From Plesiomonas shigelloides (GTDB taxonomy: Bacteria > Pseudomonadota > Gammaproteobacteria > Enterobacterales > CAMTGL01), in contig NZ_LT575468.1 in NCBI RefSeq assembly GCF_900087055.1, forward strand, positions 2,108,001-2,172,000: a stretch of 64,000 nucleotides of DNA, in the 5' to 3' direction. Positions within the stretch are counted from its first letter, which is position 1. Every line of letters starts with the position of its first letter. Shown here piece by piece: positions 44,571 through 53,896 of this stretch. A program made the position numbers and the translations under genes. Below the pieces are notes generated by a model. It was not told the DNA's origin. It was given only the letters and a program-made list of their open reading frames with translations, and did not search any database.

Positions 44571-45914
44571 TTGCGTTTTGACGAGCTTTCTCTCGACTCA
44601 CGTCTGATCAACACCATTAATAACCTCGGTTATGAACAACCAACCGAGATCCAGCAAATGTGTATTCCAGCCGCCATTACGGGGCGCGACATCATCGCGT
44701 CATCGCAAACCGGCTCAGGTAAGACCATGGCGTTTTTGCTGCCTATGATGCAACGCCTGCTGCGTGAGCGTGCCCGTCAAAAGCGCGATCCACGCGCGGT
44801 GATCCTCGCGCCAACCCGCGAACTGGCACGTCAGGTTTATGCTCAACTGCGTTTTTTGCTGGCCGGTAAAAATCTCGATGCCGCACTGCTGCTGGGCGGC
44901 GAAAACTTTAACGACCAAATTCGTGCGCTGCGTAAAAATCCACATATCATCATCGCGACACCGGGTCGTTTGGCGAACCATCTGAAAGAGCGCAGCATCT
45001 ACCTGAACGGGGTAGAAATGCTGATTATGGATGAAGCCGACCGGATGCTGGATTTGGGTTTTGCTGAAGAGCTGAAAGCCATTAACCAATCGGCCGATCA
45101 TCGCCATCGTCAGACGTTGATGTTCTCCGCAACCATTACGCCTGACGTGGAAGCGTTGGCATTTGCCGCGCTGAAAAATCCACGCCGTATTGCAGTGGGT
45201 GATGCGATGGCGCAGCACGCTGACATCACGCAGCGTTTCTATCTGGCCGATCATCTGGATCACAAGCAAGCCCTGCTCTCACACTTGCTGAGCCACGAAG
45301 AGTATCAGCAGGTGATCATTTTCACCGCCACCCGCTCTGATACCGAGCGTCTGGCCGACATGCTCAATCAGCAAGGTCTCAAAGCCATTGGCCTGAGCGG
45401 TGAGCACAGCCAAAGTGCCCGTAACAAAATCATGGATGACTTCAGCCGTGGCTGTTACAAAGTGCTGGTAACCACCGATGTGGCCTCCCGAGGTCTGGAT
45501 CTGCTGAATGTCTCTTTGGTGATCAACTTTGATATGCCAAAACAGCCGGAAGAGTACATCCACCGTATTGGTCGTACCGGTCGTGCAGGCAGCAAAGGCA
45601 ATGCGGTATCGCTGGTCGGTCCGAAAGACTGGGAAAGCTATGAGCGCGTGAAAGCGGCGGTCAACCAACCGCTGGACTTCTCCATCATTGAAGGCCTGAC
45701 CGGTAAGTTCCAAGGTTTACGTAAGAAAGTTGCTAAGCCGCAGATGAAGAAAACGGCTAAGCCAACGAAAGCGTCAGACAATAAACCGGTGAAAGCCAAA
45801 CCACGTGCGGTGCGTAAATTCACCGCCGGCGCAGATGCGGGCATGACGATGATGAAGCGTAAGCCAAAACAGTTGATTGTTGAGCGCGCCGATCCGGATC
45901 TACCAGAAGAGTAA
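44571..45914 (+). CDS. DEAD-box ATP-dependent RNA helicase (SrmB-like)
   Basis: 447 aa from TTG 44571 (LRFDELSLDSRL), with GGAG 8 nt upstream; no ATG fits. Motifs in order: Q motif (GYEQPTEIQ), I ASSQTGSGKT, Ia PTRELA, Ib TPGR, II DEAD, III SAT, IV VIIFTAT, V TTDVASRGLD and VI HRIGRTGR. The basic C-terminal tail (Lys-rich, after about residue 380) should bind rRNA. The sequence is closest to SrmB-type helicases that act in large ribosomal subunit assembly, but it differs enough that orthology to srmB is uncertain. It is followed by a strong terminator. Confidence 0.9.
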   Translation: MRFDELSLDSRLINTINNLGYEQPTEIQQMCIPAAITGRDIIASSQTGSGKTMAFLLPMMQRLLRERARQKRDPRAVILAPTRELARQVYAQLRFLLAGKNLDAALLLGGENFNDQIRALRKNPHIIIATPGRLANHLKERSIYLNGVEMLIMDEADRMLDLGFAEELKAINQSADHRHRQTLMFSATITPDVEALAFAALKNPRRIAVGDAMAQHADITQRFYLADHLDHKQALLSHLLSHEEYQQVIIFTATRSDTERLADMLNQQGLKAIGLSGEHSQSARNKIMDDFSRGCYKVLVTTDVASRGLDLLNVSLVINFDMPKQPEEYIHRIGRTGRAGSKGNAVSLVGPKDWESYERVKAAVNQPLDFSIIEGLTGKFQGLRKKVAKPQMKKTAKPTKASDNKPVKAKPRAVRKFTAGADAGMTMMKRKPKQLIVERADPDLPEE

Positions 45915-45991
45915 GCCTTTTGCTTTACTGACCTCACTTCCCGCGGGAATACGGTACAACGGCTACCGCGCGATGATAAAAAAACATACAG

Positions 45992-46023
45992 AAAAGCCCC
46001 GCCAAATTGGCGGGGCTTTTTAT
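45992..46023. terminator. Terminator shared by helicase gene and pntB
   Basis: AAAAGCCCCGCC and GGCGGGGCTTTT, 12-bp perfect stem with a 5-nt loop and flanking A and T, between convergent genes. Confidence 0.88.
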
Positions 46024-46061
46024 TCGCGGCGAGCTACGCGATGATTGCTATCGGCAAGCGC

Positions 46062-47438
46062 TTACAGCGCGCGCAAAATAGCATCCACGCTATCTTTGGC
46101 ATCGCCAAACAGCATCTGGGTGTTTTCTTTGAAGAACAGTGGGTTTTGCACGCCGGCATAACCGGTGTTCATGGAGCGCTTAAACGCCACCACGTTCTGT
46201 GCTTTCCACACTTCCAGAACCGGCATGCCCGCAATCGGACTGTTCGGATCTTCCAGCGCAGCAGGGTTCACGGTGTCATTGGCACCGATCACCAACACCA
46301 CATCGGTATCAGGGAAGTCTTCATTGATCTCATCCATTTCCAGCACGATGTCGTACGGCACTTTCGCTTCGGCCAGCAGAACGTTCATGTGTCCTGGCAA
46401 ACGGCCGGCAACTGGGTGAATACCAAAACGCACCTGTACGCCTTTTTCACGCAATTTCTGCGTGATTTCCGCGACGGGATACTGCGCTTGAGCAACCGCC
46501 ATACCGTATCCCGGTGTAATGATGACTGAACCAGCACTCTTGATCAGCTCAGCCACTTCTTCAGCGGTCGTTTCACGGTACTCGCCCATCTCTTCATCAC
46601 CACTGGAAACCGCACCATCGGTACCAAAACCACCGGCAATTACGCTGATGAAAGAGCGGTTCATCGCCTTACACATGATATAAGACAGAATCGCACCCGA
46701 AGAGCCAACCAGCGCACCGGTTACGATCAGCAGATCGTTCGCCAGCATGAAGCCCGCTGCGGCAGCTGCCCAACCGGAGTAGGAGTTCAGCATGGAAACC
46801 ACCACCGGCATGTCAGCACCACCGATAGAAGCCACCAGATGCCAACCAAACGCCAGCGCAATCAGGGTCATCAGCACCAGAACGAACGTACCACCACCCG
46901 CGTTCAAGAACACCAACAGCAGCAGGAACGACACCACCAGCGCCGCCAGATTCAATTTATGGCGATGCGGCAGCATCAGCGGTTTAGAGCTGATTTTGCC
47001 ACGTAGTTTACCAAACGCCACGATCGAACCGGTGAAGGTCACGGCACCAATGAAGATCCCCAAGAACACTTCGGTCAGGTGGATATTCAGCAGCACGCCT
47101 TCGGTCGCGCCGTGGTCAAAGTAGCTGTTAAAGCCTACCAGAACCGCCGCCAGACCCACGAAGCTGTGCAGTACCGCAACCAGCTCAGGCATCTCGGTCA
47201 TTTCAACGCGCTGAGCCAGACGGATCCCGATCGCACCACCGATAATCATCGCCAGCAAAATCCAAGCAACACCGGCTGAGTGCGGACCTAAAATGGTCGC
47301 CACCAGCGCGATTGCCATACCGGTAATACCATACCAGTTACCGGCTTTAGCCGTTTCATGCTTGGACAGACCGGCCAGACTCATAATAAACAGCACCGCA
47401 GCCACAATATAAGCTGCTTGTACCAATCCTTCAGACAT
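46062..47438 (-). CDS. pntB: NAD(P) transhydrogenase subunit beta
   Basis: 458 aa (E. coli 462). About nine transmembrane helices in the N-terminal 260 residues (domain II), then the NADP(H)-binding domain III with [16 protein letters not shown], the [18 protein letters not shown] loop and [14 protein letters not shown]. With PntA it forms the proton-translocating transhydrogenase that makes NADPH from NADH using the proton gradient. It starts 10 nt after the pntA stop. Confidence 0.97.
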   Translation of the reverse strand: MSEGLVQAAYIVAAVLFIMSLAGLSKHETAKAGNWYGITGMAIALVATILGPHSAGVAWILLAMIIGGAIGIRLAQRVEMTEMPELVAVLHSFVGLAAVLVGFNSYFDHGATEGVLLNIHLTEVFLGIFIGAVTFTGSIVAFGKLRGKISSKPLMLPHRHKLNLAALVVSFLLLLVFLNAGGGTFVLVLMTLIALAFGWHLVASIGGADMPVVVSMLNSYSGWAAAAAGFMLANDLLIVTGALVGSSGAILSYIMCKAMNRSFISVIAGGFGTDGAVSSGDEEMGEYRETTAEEVAELIKSAGSVIITPGYGMAVAQAQYPVAEITQKLREKGVQVRFGIHPVAGRLPGHMNVLLAEAKVPYDIVLEMDEINEDFPDTDVVLVIGANDTVNPAALEDPNSPIAGMPVLEVWKAQNVVAFKRSMNTGYAGVQNPLFFKENTQMLFGDAKDSVDAILRAL

Positions 47439-47448
47439 GTGCTACCCC

Positions 47449-48984
47449 TCAGTCCCTTCTGAACATCTTCAGCATACGCTGGGTGACGGTGAAGCCACCG
47501 AAAATATTAATACTGGCGATCAATACCGCGATAAAGGCCAAGAACGACACAAAGCCGTGCCCTTGCCCAATTTGCAGCAGCGCACCGACCACAATGATGC
47601 CGGAAATGGCGTTGGTAACAGACATCAGCGGGGTATGCAGAGCATGACTGACGTTCCACACCACGTAGTAGCCTACGACGCAAGCCAGAACAAATACAGT
47701 GAAGTGAGACAAGAAGGCCGCTGGCGCCGCGTTAGCGATCCAACCAAACAGCACAATACCCGCAGCCATCAGACCGTATTTCTTGGCCGGAGACGCCGGT
47801 TTCTCTTCCACTTTCGCCGCTTGCGGTTTGGCAGCCGCTTGCTGTTGTGGCTGAGCCGAGACTTTGATCGCCGGAGGTGGCCAAGTGACATCCCCCTCTT
47901 TAATCACGGTCACGCCGCGCAGCACCACATCCTCGAAATCGATATTGATGGTGCCATCTTTTTCTTTACACAGCAGCTTAAGCAGGTTTACCAAGTTGGT
48001 ACCGTACAGCTGAGAAGACTGTGTCGGCAGACGGCTTGGTAAATCGGTATAACCGATAATCTTGACCTGATTGTCAGTGACAACCACTTTGTCTGCTTTG
48101 GTCAGTTCACAGTTACCACCGGTTGCCGCGGCCAGATCCACAATCACGCTGCCTGGCTTCATGCTGGCTACCATTTCGGTCGTGATCAGTTTGGGTGCCG
48201 GGCGGCCAGGGATCAGCGCCGTGGTAATAATGATGTCCACTTCTTTGGCTTGCGCCGCAAACAGCGCCATCTCAGCTTTAATGAAAGCTTCTGACATCAC
48301 TTTGGCGTAACCATCGCCACTGCCCGCTTCTTCTTCAAAATCCAGCTCGAGGAACTCAGCCCCCATACTCTGAACTTGTTCTTTTACTTCCGGACGGGTG
48401 TCAAACGCACGCACAATCGCGCCCAGACTGCCCGCAGCACCGATGGCAGCCAAACCGGCCACACCAGCACCAATGACCATCACCTTGGCTGGCGGTACTT
48501 TACCCGCGGCGGTGATCTGACCGGTGAAGAATGAACCGAACTCATGCGCGGCTTCAACCACGGCACGATAACCGGCAATGTTAGCCATAGAGCTTAACGC
48601 ATCCAGTGATTGGGCGCGGGAGATACGTGGTACCGCATCCATCGCCATCACATTGATTTTACGCTCAGCCAGCTTGGCCATCAGCTCCGCATTCTGGGCT
48701 GGCCAGATAAAGCTGATTAACGATGCACCTTCTTTCAGCAGAGGAATTTCCGCATCCTCAGGCGCATTCACTTTTAAAATAATGTCAGCGTTCCAGACAT
48801 CCGAAGTCGGGACAACTTGCGCGCCGGCAGCAACATAGGCTGCATCATCAAAGCTAGCAAGGTGACCGGCTCCCTGTTCAATGACAACACTGAACCCCAA
48901 TTTCAGCAGTTGTTCCACCGTTTTCGGTGTGGCAGCTACCCGCGATTCATTCGCAAGTCGTTCCTTTGGTACACCAATCTGCAT
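47449..48984 (-). CDS. pntA: NAD(P) transhydrogenase subunit alpha
   Basis: 511 aa (E. coli 510) from ATG 48984 ([20 protein letters not shown]); AAGGA is correctly placed. Domain I binds NAD(H): [33 protein letters not shown] and [16 protein letters not shown] Pro/Ala/Lys linker is followed by four C-terminal transmembrane helices. First gene of pntAB; the leader upstream has a candidate regulatory RNA. Confidence 0.96.
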   Translation of the reverse strand: MQIGVPKERLANESRVAATPKTVEQLLKLGFSVVIEQGAGHLASFDDAAYVAAGAQVVPTSDVWNADIILKVNAPEDAEIPLLKEGASLISFIWPAQNAELMAKLAERKINVMAMDAVPRISRAQSLDALSSMANIAGYRAVVEAAHEFGSFFTGQITAAGKVPPAKVMVIGAGVAGLAAIGAAGSLGAIVRAFDTRPEVKEQVQSMGAEFLELDFEEEAGSGDGYAKVMSEAFIKAEMALFAAQAKEVDIIITTALIPGRPAPKLITTEMVASMKPGSVIVDLAAATGGNCELTKADKVVVTDNQVKIIGYTDLPSRLPTQSSQLYGTNLVNLLKLLCKEKDGTINIDFEDVVLRGVTVIKEGDVTWPPPAIKVSAQPQQQAAAKPQAAKVEEKPASPAKKYGLMAAGIVLFGWIANAAPAAFLSHFTVFVLACVVGYYVVWNVSHALHTPLMSVTNAISGIIVVGALLQIGQGHGFVSFLAFIAVLIASINIFGGFTVTQRMLKMFRRD

Positions 48985-49009
48985 AGTTATTCCTTCAATT
49001 GGCATCAGT

Positions 49010-49140
49010 TAGCGAAAAAAATAATCCGCACCAGTGCCTGAGTCCTGTCACTGGTGTTGTACGCTATCACATCCCCGAAAGGGATTGCCTGCGTTGCTGC
49101 AGTTACCCACAGCTCCCCTGCATAGATGTGTCCTCCTTAA
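49010..49140 (-). promoter_or_regulatory. pntAB leader: uORF, alternative stems and terminator-like hairpin
   Basis: Reading towards pntA: a very strong SD AAGGAGGA (49138-49131), then a 6-codon uORF MQGSCG (ATG at 49123, TAA ending at 49103). CACATC beside the SD (49130-49125) can pair with GATGTG (49073-49068). The same GAU is also needed for a local stem ATCCC/GGGAT, so the two folds compete. A CTGC/GCAG hairpin lies between them. Next, CACCAGTG (49056-49049) pairs with CACTGGTG (49036-49029), followed 7 nt later by TTTTTTT (49021-49015), like an attenuator. I recognise no known riboswitch class. Confidence 0.5.
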
Positions 49141-49418
49141 CCCATAACAACAATAACGTAAGCAATGACAAATAAAATTTCCGAAAGATTATTGCGCAAA
49201 AGCTGTAACCACAACGCAACGTCATTCAAAATTTAGAAAATAAACTACTGAAATTATCCGAAGGGATCTACTAATAACAGGTCGAATCAGAAGTTACTGA
49301 TTAAATTCACAACGAAATGGGGGAAAAGCAACAAAAAAGTGGGCAAATACTCGGCAGTTACATCTTCTGCGCCGGTATCTGACCACTTAGAGAAAAAGAA
49401 TAAGCACTTTCTTGCAGG
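49141..49418. other. Intergenic region upstream of the pntAB leader
   Basis: AT-rich, about 280 bp, without a gene. It should hold the pntAB promoter; no clear -35/-10 pair stands out. Confidence 0.4.
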
Positions 49419-50090
49419 TTAGCGTTTAACAAGTTCTATGTGACTATCGAACAAGTTATCGTTCAAAATCAGTTCATTATTTTGCTGTGAGATGTTCAAT
49501 GACTGACGGCCATTCGGGTAAAACAGCACGACTTCGTGATTTTCATAAATATACAAACCACGGTTTGTCTGTAATTTTCCATCTTTTCCCACACTCTGCG
49601 CTTCAAACTGAAAGTCCGGCAGGAAGTTCACTTCAAAGCTATGCAAGTGGGAGGTCACATCACTGCCAGTGATTTCTGCACTACGCCAAGCACCGAGCAA
49701 TTCAGCTGGCGGCAGTTTTGAGAACATCACATTGCCCATCACAAACTGATTTTGGCTCAGCTGGAATTGCAGCATCTGCGGCTGATCCCCTTGCGGATAC
49801 AGCGTCAGGTATTCACTGGTAATGTCATACCGCCCTTGCCAGACATCATGATTACCGTCATCACGTTGCAGCACAAAGATAAAATGGTTTTTCGAATCAA
49901 AGCGAATCGACATCATACGATAGCTAAATTCGCCCAGTGGGATGGCTTGATTGTCTGGCGCACGCCAGATCCAGTCACCGACGATGTACGGCTCGTCAAA
50001 TGAGTTGAGAGATTGATCCAGCTCGGCCCGAGCCGGTACAGAAAAACTCATACTGGCACACAGCATCAACATCATCAGTGATCGGAGCAT
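49419..50090 (-). CDS. Exported protein of unknown function
   Basis: 223 aa from ATG 50090 (MLRSLMMLMLCASMSFSVPA), with GGAGG 7 nt upstream. The N-terminus is a signal peptide with probable cleavage after PARA, giving a periplasmic or surface protein. The mature part is rich in beta-strand patterns with repeated blocks that look like two similar halves (LLGAWRSAEI in the second half resembles IVGDWIWRAP in the first), suggesting a duplicated beta-barrel or lipocalin-like fold. It has no cysteines in the mature part and no motif I recognise. It is monocistronic. Confidence 0.75.
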   Translation of the reverse strand: MLRSLMMLMLCASMSFSVPARAELDQSLNSFDEPYIVGDWIWRAPDNQAIPLGEFSYRMMSIRFDSKNHFIFVLQRDDGNHDVWQGRYDITSEYLTLYPQGDQPQMLQFQLSQNQFVMGNVMFSKLPPAELLGAWRSAEITGSDVTSHLHSFEVNFLPDFQFEAQSVGKDGKLQTNRGLYIYENHEVVLFYPNGRQSLNISQQNNELILNDNLFDSHIELVKR

Positions 50091-50459
50091 AAGCCCTCCG
50101 GTAAGCGCATGGCTGCATAATAGAGACCCTGATATATTGACGTTAGTCACAGATAACTTTTTTCACCGTGCATATTAAAGATATTTTTTGCGAAGACGGT
50201 TTCACCGAGCCGCGCTCATGTCTTTTTCCGCCCTCATCACGTCATCACGCAGCAAATCACACTCATAGGGCGAACAACGGCGAATCAGGCCGCAAGCAAA
50301 GATAAGGCTGGGGGGAATGGGAAAAAGAACAGAAAAGAAAAACGCCGGTTAGCACCGGCGTTTTTGGGTTTACCGCACAACTCTCATTTCTGGCCAGATT
50401 AGAGACTTGTCTCTCTACTGGCTGATGTGTCTGTCGGCTTATCTCGTTTGTCTGACGAC
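50091..50459. other. Intergenic region between prc and the exported-protein gene
   Basis: About 370 bp without a gene. It contains the prc terminator (50338-50365) and the promoter of the exported-protein gene; nothing else was recognised. Confidence 0.5.
50338..50365. terminator. prc terminator
   Basis: AACGCCGGT-TAGC-ACCGGCGTT with A-run before and T-run after, so it works on both strands; it lies about 95 bp after the prc stop. Confidence 0.85.
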
Positions 50460-52481
50460 TTAGGATTTTGCCGGTTGCGCTTTGGCTTGATCTTTAGCCA
50501 GATCCAGCGTGATCTTCACGGTTTCATCCATGTACGGATCCGGATCTTCATAATCTTTCGGGATCGCATCCAAGGTCTTGACCGCCGGTTTACCCGCACG
50601 TGCCAAACGCTCATTTACACGCTTGAGTCGCAGGGCATCTTCTTCCTGATTTTCTTTCTGCCGCTCAGCCAGATTCAGCGAGATCTTATTCTCTTTGGCT
50701 TTCAGCGCCTTATATTGGGCAATATCAGCCTGAATATAGCCAAATTCTGGATCTTTGGTGATACGCGACTGATGCTGCTTGGTCAACTCAGGGACAAACT
50801 GCGTTGGCGTACCCGATTTATCGTACGGGGCTGGCTCAATGCTATCCCACGGCAAGGCGTTATCTTCAAACGCTTCGCCAGTGTCCGCCGGATCAACACC
50901 GGTAGGCATCACGATATCTGGGATCACCCCTTTGTGCTGAGTACTGCCACCATTAATTCGGTAGAACTTCTGGATGGTGTACTGCACGTGACCAAGCGGT
51001 TTATCAAACAGATCGTAGATATGGTTCAGTGAACGGTGCTGCTGCACAGTCCCTTTACCAAAGGTCTGTTCACCAACGATCAATGCACGGCCATAATCTT
51101 GCATCGCAGCAGCAAAGATTTCAGATGCCGATGCACTAAAACGGTCAACCAATACGGTGAGTGGGCCGTCATAGTAAGAAACGTCATCAGTGTCCGCATT
51201 GACCTTGATACGGCCATAGCTGTCACGGACCTGCACCACTGGGCCTTGTGGGATAAACAAACCACTGAGCGCAGTCGCTTCGGTCAGTGCGCCACCGCCG
51301 TTACCACGCAGGTCAATGACGATGCCGGATACTTTCTGATCGCGCAGCTCTTGCAAGCGCGCTTTCACATCTTCACTCAAGCCTACGTAGAAGCTTGGGA
51401 TCTCCAGAACACCGATTTTCTGTCCGTTAACTTCTTTGACGGACGCTTTCGCAGCGCGGTCTTCTAGGCGAATTTTATCGCGTACCAGCACCACTTCTCG
51501 GGCTTTGCTGTCTTTACCCGCAGGCAAAATCTGCAGACGGACTTTGCTGCCTTTCGGGCCTTTAATGAGATCGACTACGTCATCCAAACGCCAGCCAATC
51601 ACATCCACCATCTCTTTGCCTTCTTGACCGACCCCAATAATGCGATCGCCCACCGCAATATTCTTGCTGGACGAGGCAGGGCCTCCGGCCACCAGCGAAC
51701 GGATCACGGTGTAGTCATCATCGGCTTGCAGCACCGCACCAATGCCTTCCAACGACAAGTTCATCTCGTTGTTAAACTGCTCGGCATTACGTGGGGACAG
51801 ATAGCTGGTATGCGGATCGATTTCGCGTGAGAACGCATTCATGAACAGTGAGAACACATCTTCACTGTTGGTTTGCGCCAAACGGCGGATGGCAAAGTTA
51901 TAACGCTTGGTCAGCGTTTCCTGAATGGCAGGCCAATCTTTACCGGCCAGCTTCAGACTTAGTGCATCAAATTTGACCTTTTCGTACCACAGCTTATCCA
52001 GCTCGGCTGTGGTGGTTGGCCACGGCGCTTTGGAGCGGTCGAGATCATAGGTCTCGTTGCTGGTAAAGGTCATTGGTTTGTCGAGCAAAGACAGCGCATA
52101 GGCGTAGCGCTCATAGCGGCGTTTTTGCGACAAATTAAACAGCGCATACGCGGTATCTAGCTTTCCCTCTTTAAGTTCTTTATCGAGGTTATCGCGCTGT
52201 TTGGAGAATTGGTCGATGTCTGATTTAAGGAATACGTTGTGGTTGTAATCCAGCATTTTCAGGTAACGATCGAAGATCTTTTCTGAAAATTCGCTATTGA
52301 GATCGAACTGACGATAGTGGGAACGGGTGAAACGGGCTGTAATGCGCTTTTCCGCGGTGGGATGCTGCATTTCAGGGCCAAGCTGGGGAATGCTGCTCAG
52401 CGGATACTTAGGCTCAGCAGCGTGCGCCCAGCAGGCCAGCATAAAGCTGGCCGCTAATGTTACTCGAAACAAATTTTTCAT
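50460..52481 (-). CDS. prc: Tail-specific protease (C-terminal processing peptidase)
   Basis: 673 aa (E. coli 682). Signal peptide MKNLFRVTLAASFMLACWAH, then AAEPKYP; the mature enzyme is periplasmic. A helical N-terminal domain is followed by a PDZ domain (about 235-325, SLEGIGAVLQADDDYTVIRS), then the S41 peptidase core with the catalytic Ser in FSASASEIFAAAMQDYGRAL and Lys in GEQTFGKGTVQQ. It processes PBP3 and degrades tagged and hydrolase proteins such as MepS. proQ lies 20 nt upstream; they probably form one operon. Confidence 0.96.
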   Translation of the reverse strand: MKNLFRVTLAASFMLACWAHAAEPKYPLSSIPQLGPEMQHPTAEKRITARFTRSHYRQFDLNSEFSEKIFDRYLKMLDYNHNVFLKSDIDQFSKQRDNLDKELKEGKLDTAYALFNLSQKRRYERYAYALSLLDKPMTFTSNETYDLDRSKAPWPTTTAELDKLWYEKVKFDALSLKLAGKDWPAIQETLTKRYNFAIRRLAQTNSEDVFSLFMNAFSREIDPHTSYLSPRNAEQFNNEMNLSLEGIGAVLQADDDYTVIRSLVAGGPASSSKNIAVGDRIIGVGQEGKEMVDVIGWRLDDVVDLIKGPKGSKVRLQILPAGKDSKAREVVLVRDKIRLEDRAAKASVKEVNGQKIGVLEIPSFYVGLSEDVKARLQELRDQKVSGIVIDLRGNGGGALTEATALSGLFIPQGPVVQVRDSYGRIKVNADTDDVSYYDGPLTVLVDRFSASASEIFAAAMQDYGRALIVGEQTFGKGTVQQHRSLNHIYDLFDKPLGHVQYTIQKFYRINGGSTQHKGVIPDIVMPTGVDPADTGEAFEDNALPWDSIEPAPYDKSGTPTQFVPELTKQHQSRITKDPEFGYIQADIAQYKALKAKENKISLNLAERQKENQEEDALRLKRVNERLARAGKPAVKTLDAIPKDYEDPDPYMDETVKITLDLAKDQAKAQPAKS

Positions 52482-52501
52482 GCCTTGCTTCTGTCTCCGC
52501 C

Positions 52502-53173
52502 TCAGGCGAGCAAATGCTCAGCCCGAACAATCATTGCCAAACCGGAGGCCAGCTGGACACGAGCACCGTCTTTGGCTACTTCCAAAACAGTGGCATCCAT
52601 CAGACCTTTACCGGCACGCACTTTAATCGCCTGACCCACGCTGAGTTGGGCAATTTCGACGCTTTGTACTGGTGTTTCGCTGATTTGCTTCTTCGGCTCT
52701 GCCGCAGAGACAGTACGTGAAGATTTGGCTTTACGCGCGGTAGCTGCACGCGCCGGGGTACGCGCTTCGGTGCGCTTCTCCTGACGTGGACGGCGAGGCG
52801 CTTTATCACCCTCTTCTTTCTTTGCAGCTGCACGCTTGGCTTTCACCCGTGCTTTCGCTTCTTCCAGTTGCTGGCGGGCATGGTCGATATGCTGTTGATC
52901 CAGCTCACCGCAAGCATTGCCGTCTAAGTCAATGCGGCTTGCGCCCGCTTTGACACCATGCAGATAGCGCCAACTGGAGGTATATTGACGCAGAGCTGAA
53001 CGCAGCTGAGTTTTGCTTACTCGAGCATCTTCACCTAAACGTTCTACTACGTCTTGGAAGATACCAATTTTCAGAGGGCGCGCTTCACCTTCGAGGGTAA
53101 AGCATTGAGGGAAACACTCTGCCAGATATGCAATAACTTCTTTGCTGCTGGTCAGCTTCTGTTGATTTTCCAT
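52502..53173 (-). CDS. proQ: RNA chaperone ProQ
   Basis: 223 aa from ATG 53173 ([20 protein letters not shown]), with AGGA upstream; the open frame above has no family sequence. An N-terminal FinO domain (about 1-120: [32 protein letters not shown]), a basic linker rich in Lys, Arg and Ala, and a C-terminal KOW-like Tudor domain ([20 protein letters not shown]). It binds structured small RNAs and mRNA 3' ends. It is upstream of prc, as in E. coli. Confidence 0.95.
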   Translation of the reverse strand: MENQQKLTSSKEVIAYLAECFPQCFTLEGEARPLKIGIFQDVVERLGEDARVSKTQLRSALRQYTSSWRYLHGVKAGASRIDLDGNACGELDQQHIDHARQQLEEAKARVKAKRAAAKKEEGDKAPRRPRQEKRTEARTPARAATARKAKSSRTVSAAEPKKQISETPVQSVEIAQLSVGQAIKVRAGKGLMDATVLEVAKDGARVQLASGLAMIVRAEHLLA

Positions 53174-53253
53174 GAAAAGTCCTGAATTACTACTTTTACG
53201 CCGACAGGCGCAGGCATGAACAGGCTGTATTATAGTGACCTGCTCCATAAAAG

Positions 53254-53724
53254 CTACGCATCAGCGTCTAAGAGTAGGCCTAAATCAATCACTATTTTTT
53301 CTAAGCCCTGTTGATCCTCTGCACTGAACCGTCCTAATGAGGGGCTGTCAATATCCAAAACCCCACAATACTGCCCGTTAACTTTTAATGGGATCACAAT
53401 TTCGGAACGACTGCGGCTATCACACGCAATGTGTCCGTCAAAGGTATGCACATCGTCTACCCGCAACGTTTTTTGCTCGGCCAGAGCCGTTCCGCATACG
53501 CCTTTCCCTACTGGAATACGGGTACAGGCGATTTCCCCTTGAAACGGCCCTAAGACCAGCTGTTCGCCGTCCAATAGATAGAAGCCAACCCAGTTGATGT
53601 CATCCAGCCGACTGTTTAGCAATGCGCCGGCATTCGCCAAAATCGCGATCAGGTTAGTTTCCCCGTGCAGTAATGCACTCATATCCCGCTGTAATTCAGC
53701 GTAAAACGCGCTCTTTTCTGACAT
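53254..53724 (-). CDS. msrC: Free methionine-(R)-sulfoxide reductase
   Basis: 156-aa single GAF domain. The three functional Cys are present: [18 protein letters not shown] holds two and [15 protein letters not shown] the third. It reduces free Met-R-sulfoxide with thioredoxin. It is divergent from letA and next to proQ, as in E. coli (yebR). A promoter with an overlapping palindrome lies upstream. Confidence 0.94.
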   Translation of the reverse strand: MSEKSAFYAELQRDMSALLHGETNLIAILANAGALLNSRLDDINWVGFYLLDGEQLVLGPFQGEIACTRIPVGKGVCGTALAEQKTLRVDDVHTFDGHIACDSRSRSEIVIPLKVNGQYCGVLDIDSPSLGRFSAEDQQGLEKIVIDLGLLLDADA

Positions 53725-53747
53725 TGTAGACCTTTGTTAACAACACG

Positions 53748-53791
53748 TAACGTATAATGCTACGTTATACGAAAATTTATCTGTTAATCAA
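53748..53791 (-). promoter_or_regulatory. Putative msrC promoter with overlapping palindrome
   Basis: Minus strand: TTGATT (53791-53786), 16-nt spacer, TATAAC (53769-53764). TAACGTA-N6-TACGTTA (53748-53767) covers the -10 and start region, a good position for a repressor operator. The palindrome lies in the msrC-letA divergent gap, so it may affect both. Confidence 0.45.
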
Positions 53792-53896
53792 TCCGTAATC
53801 GCCTTTTTATGTATCTGTACGCTGCCGAATGACCTACGCAATATTCTTTGACAAATCATCGCCAGCGGGCGGTTGACTCGGTTAAACTAGTCAGCC

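Noticed and set aside
46041-48042. Plus-strand frames of 110-201 codons opposite pntA and pntB
   Set aside because: Antisense shadows of well-identified genes, without SD.
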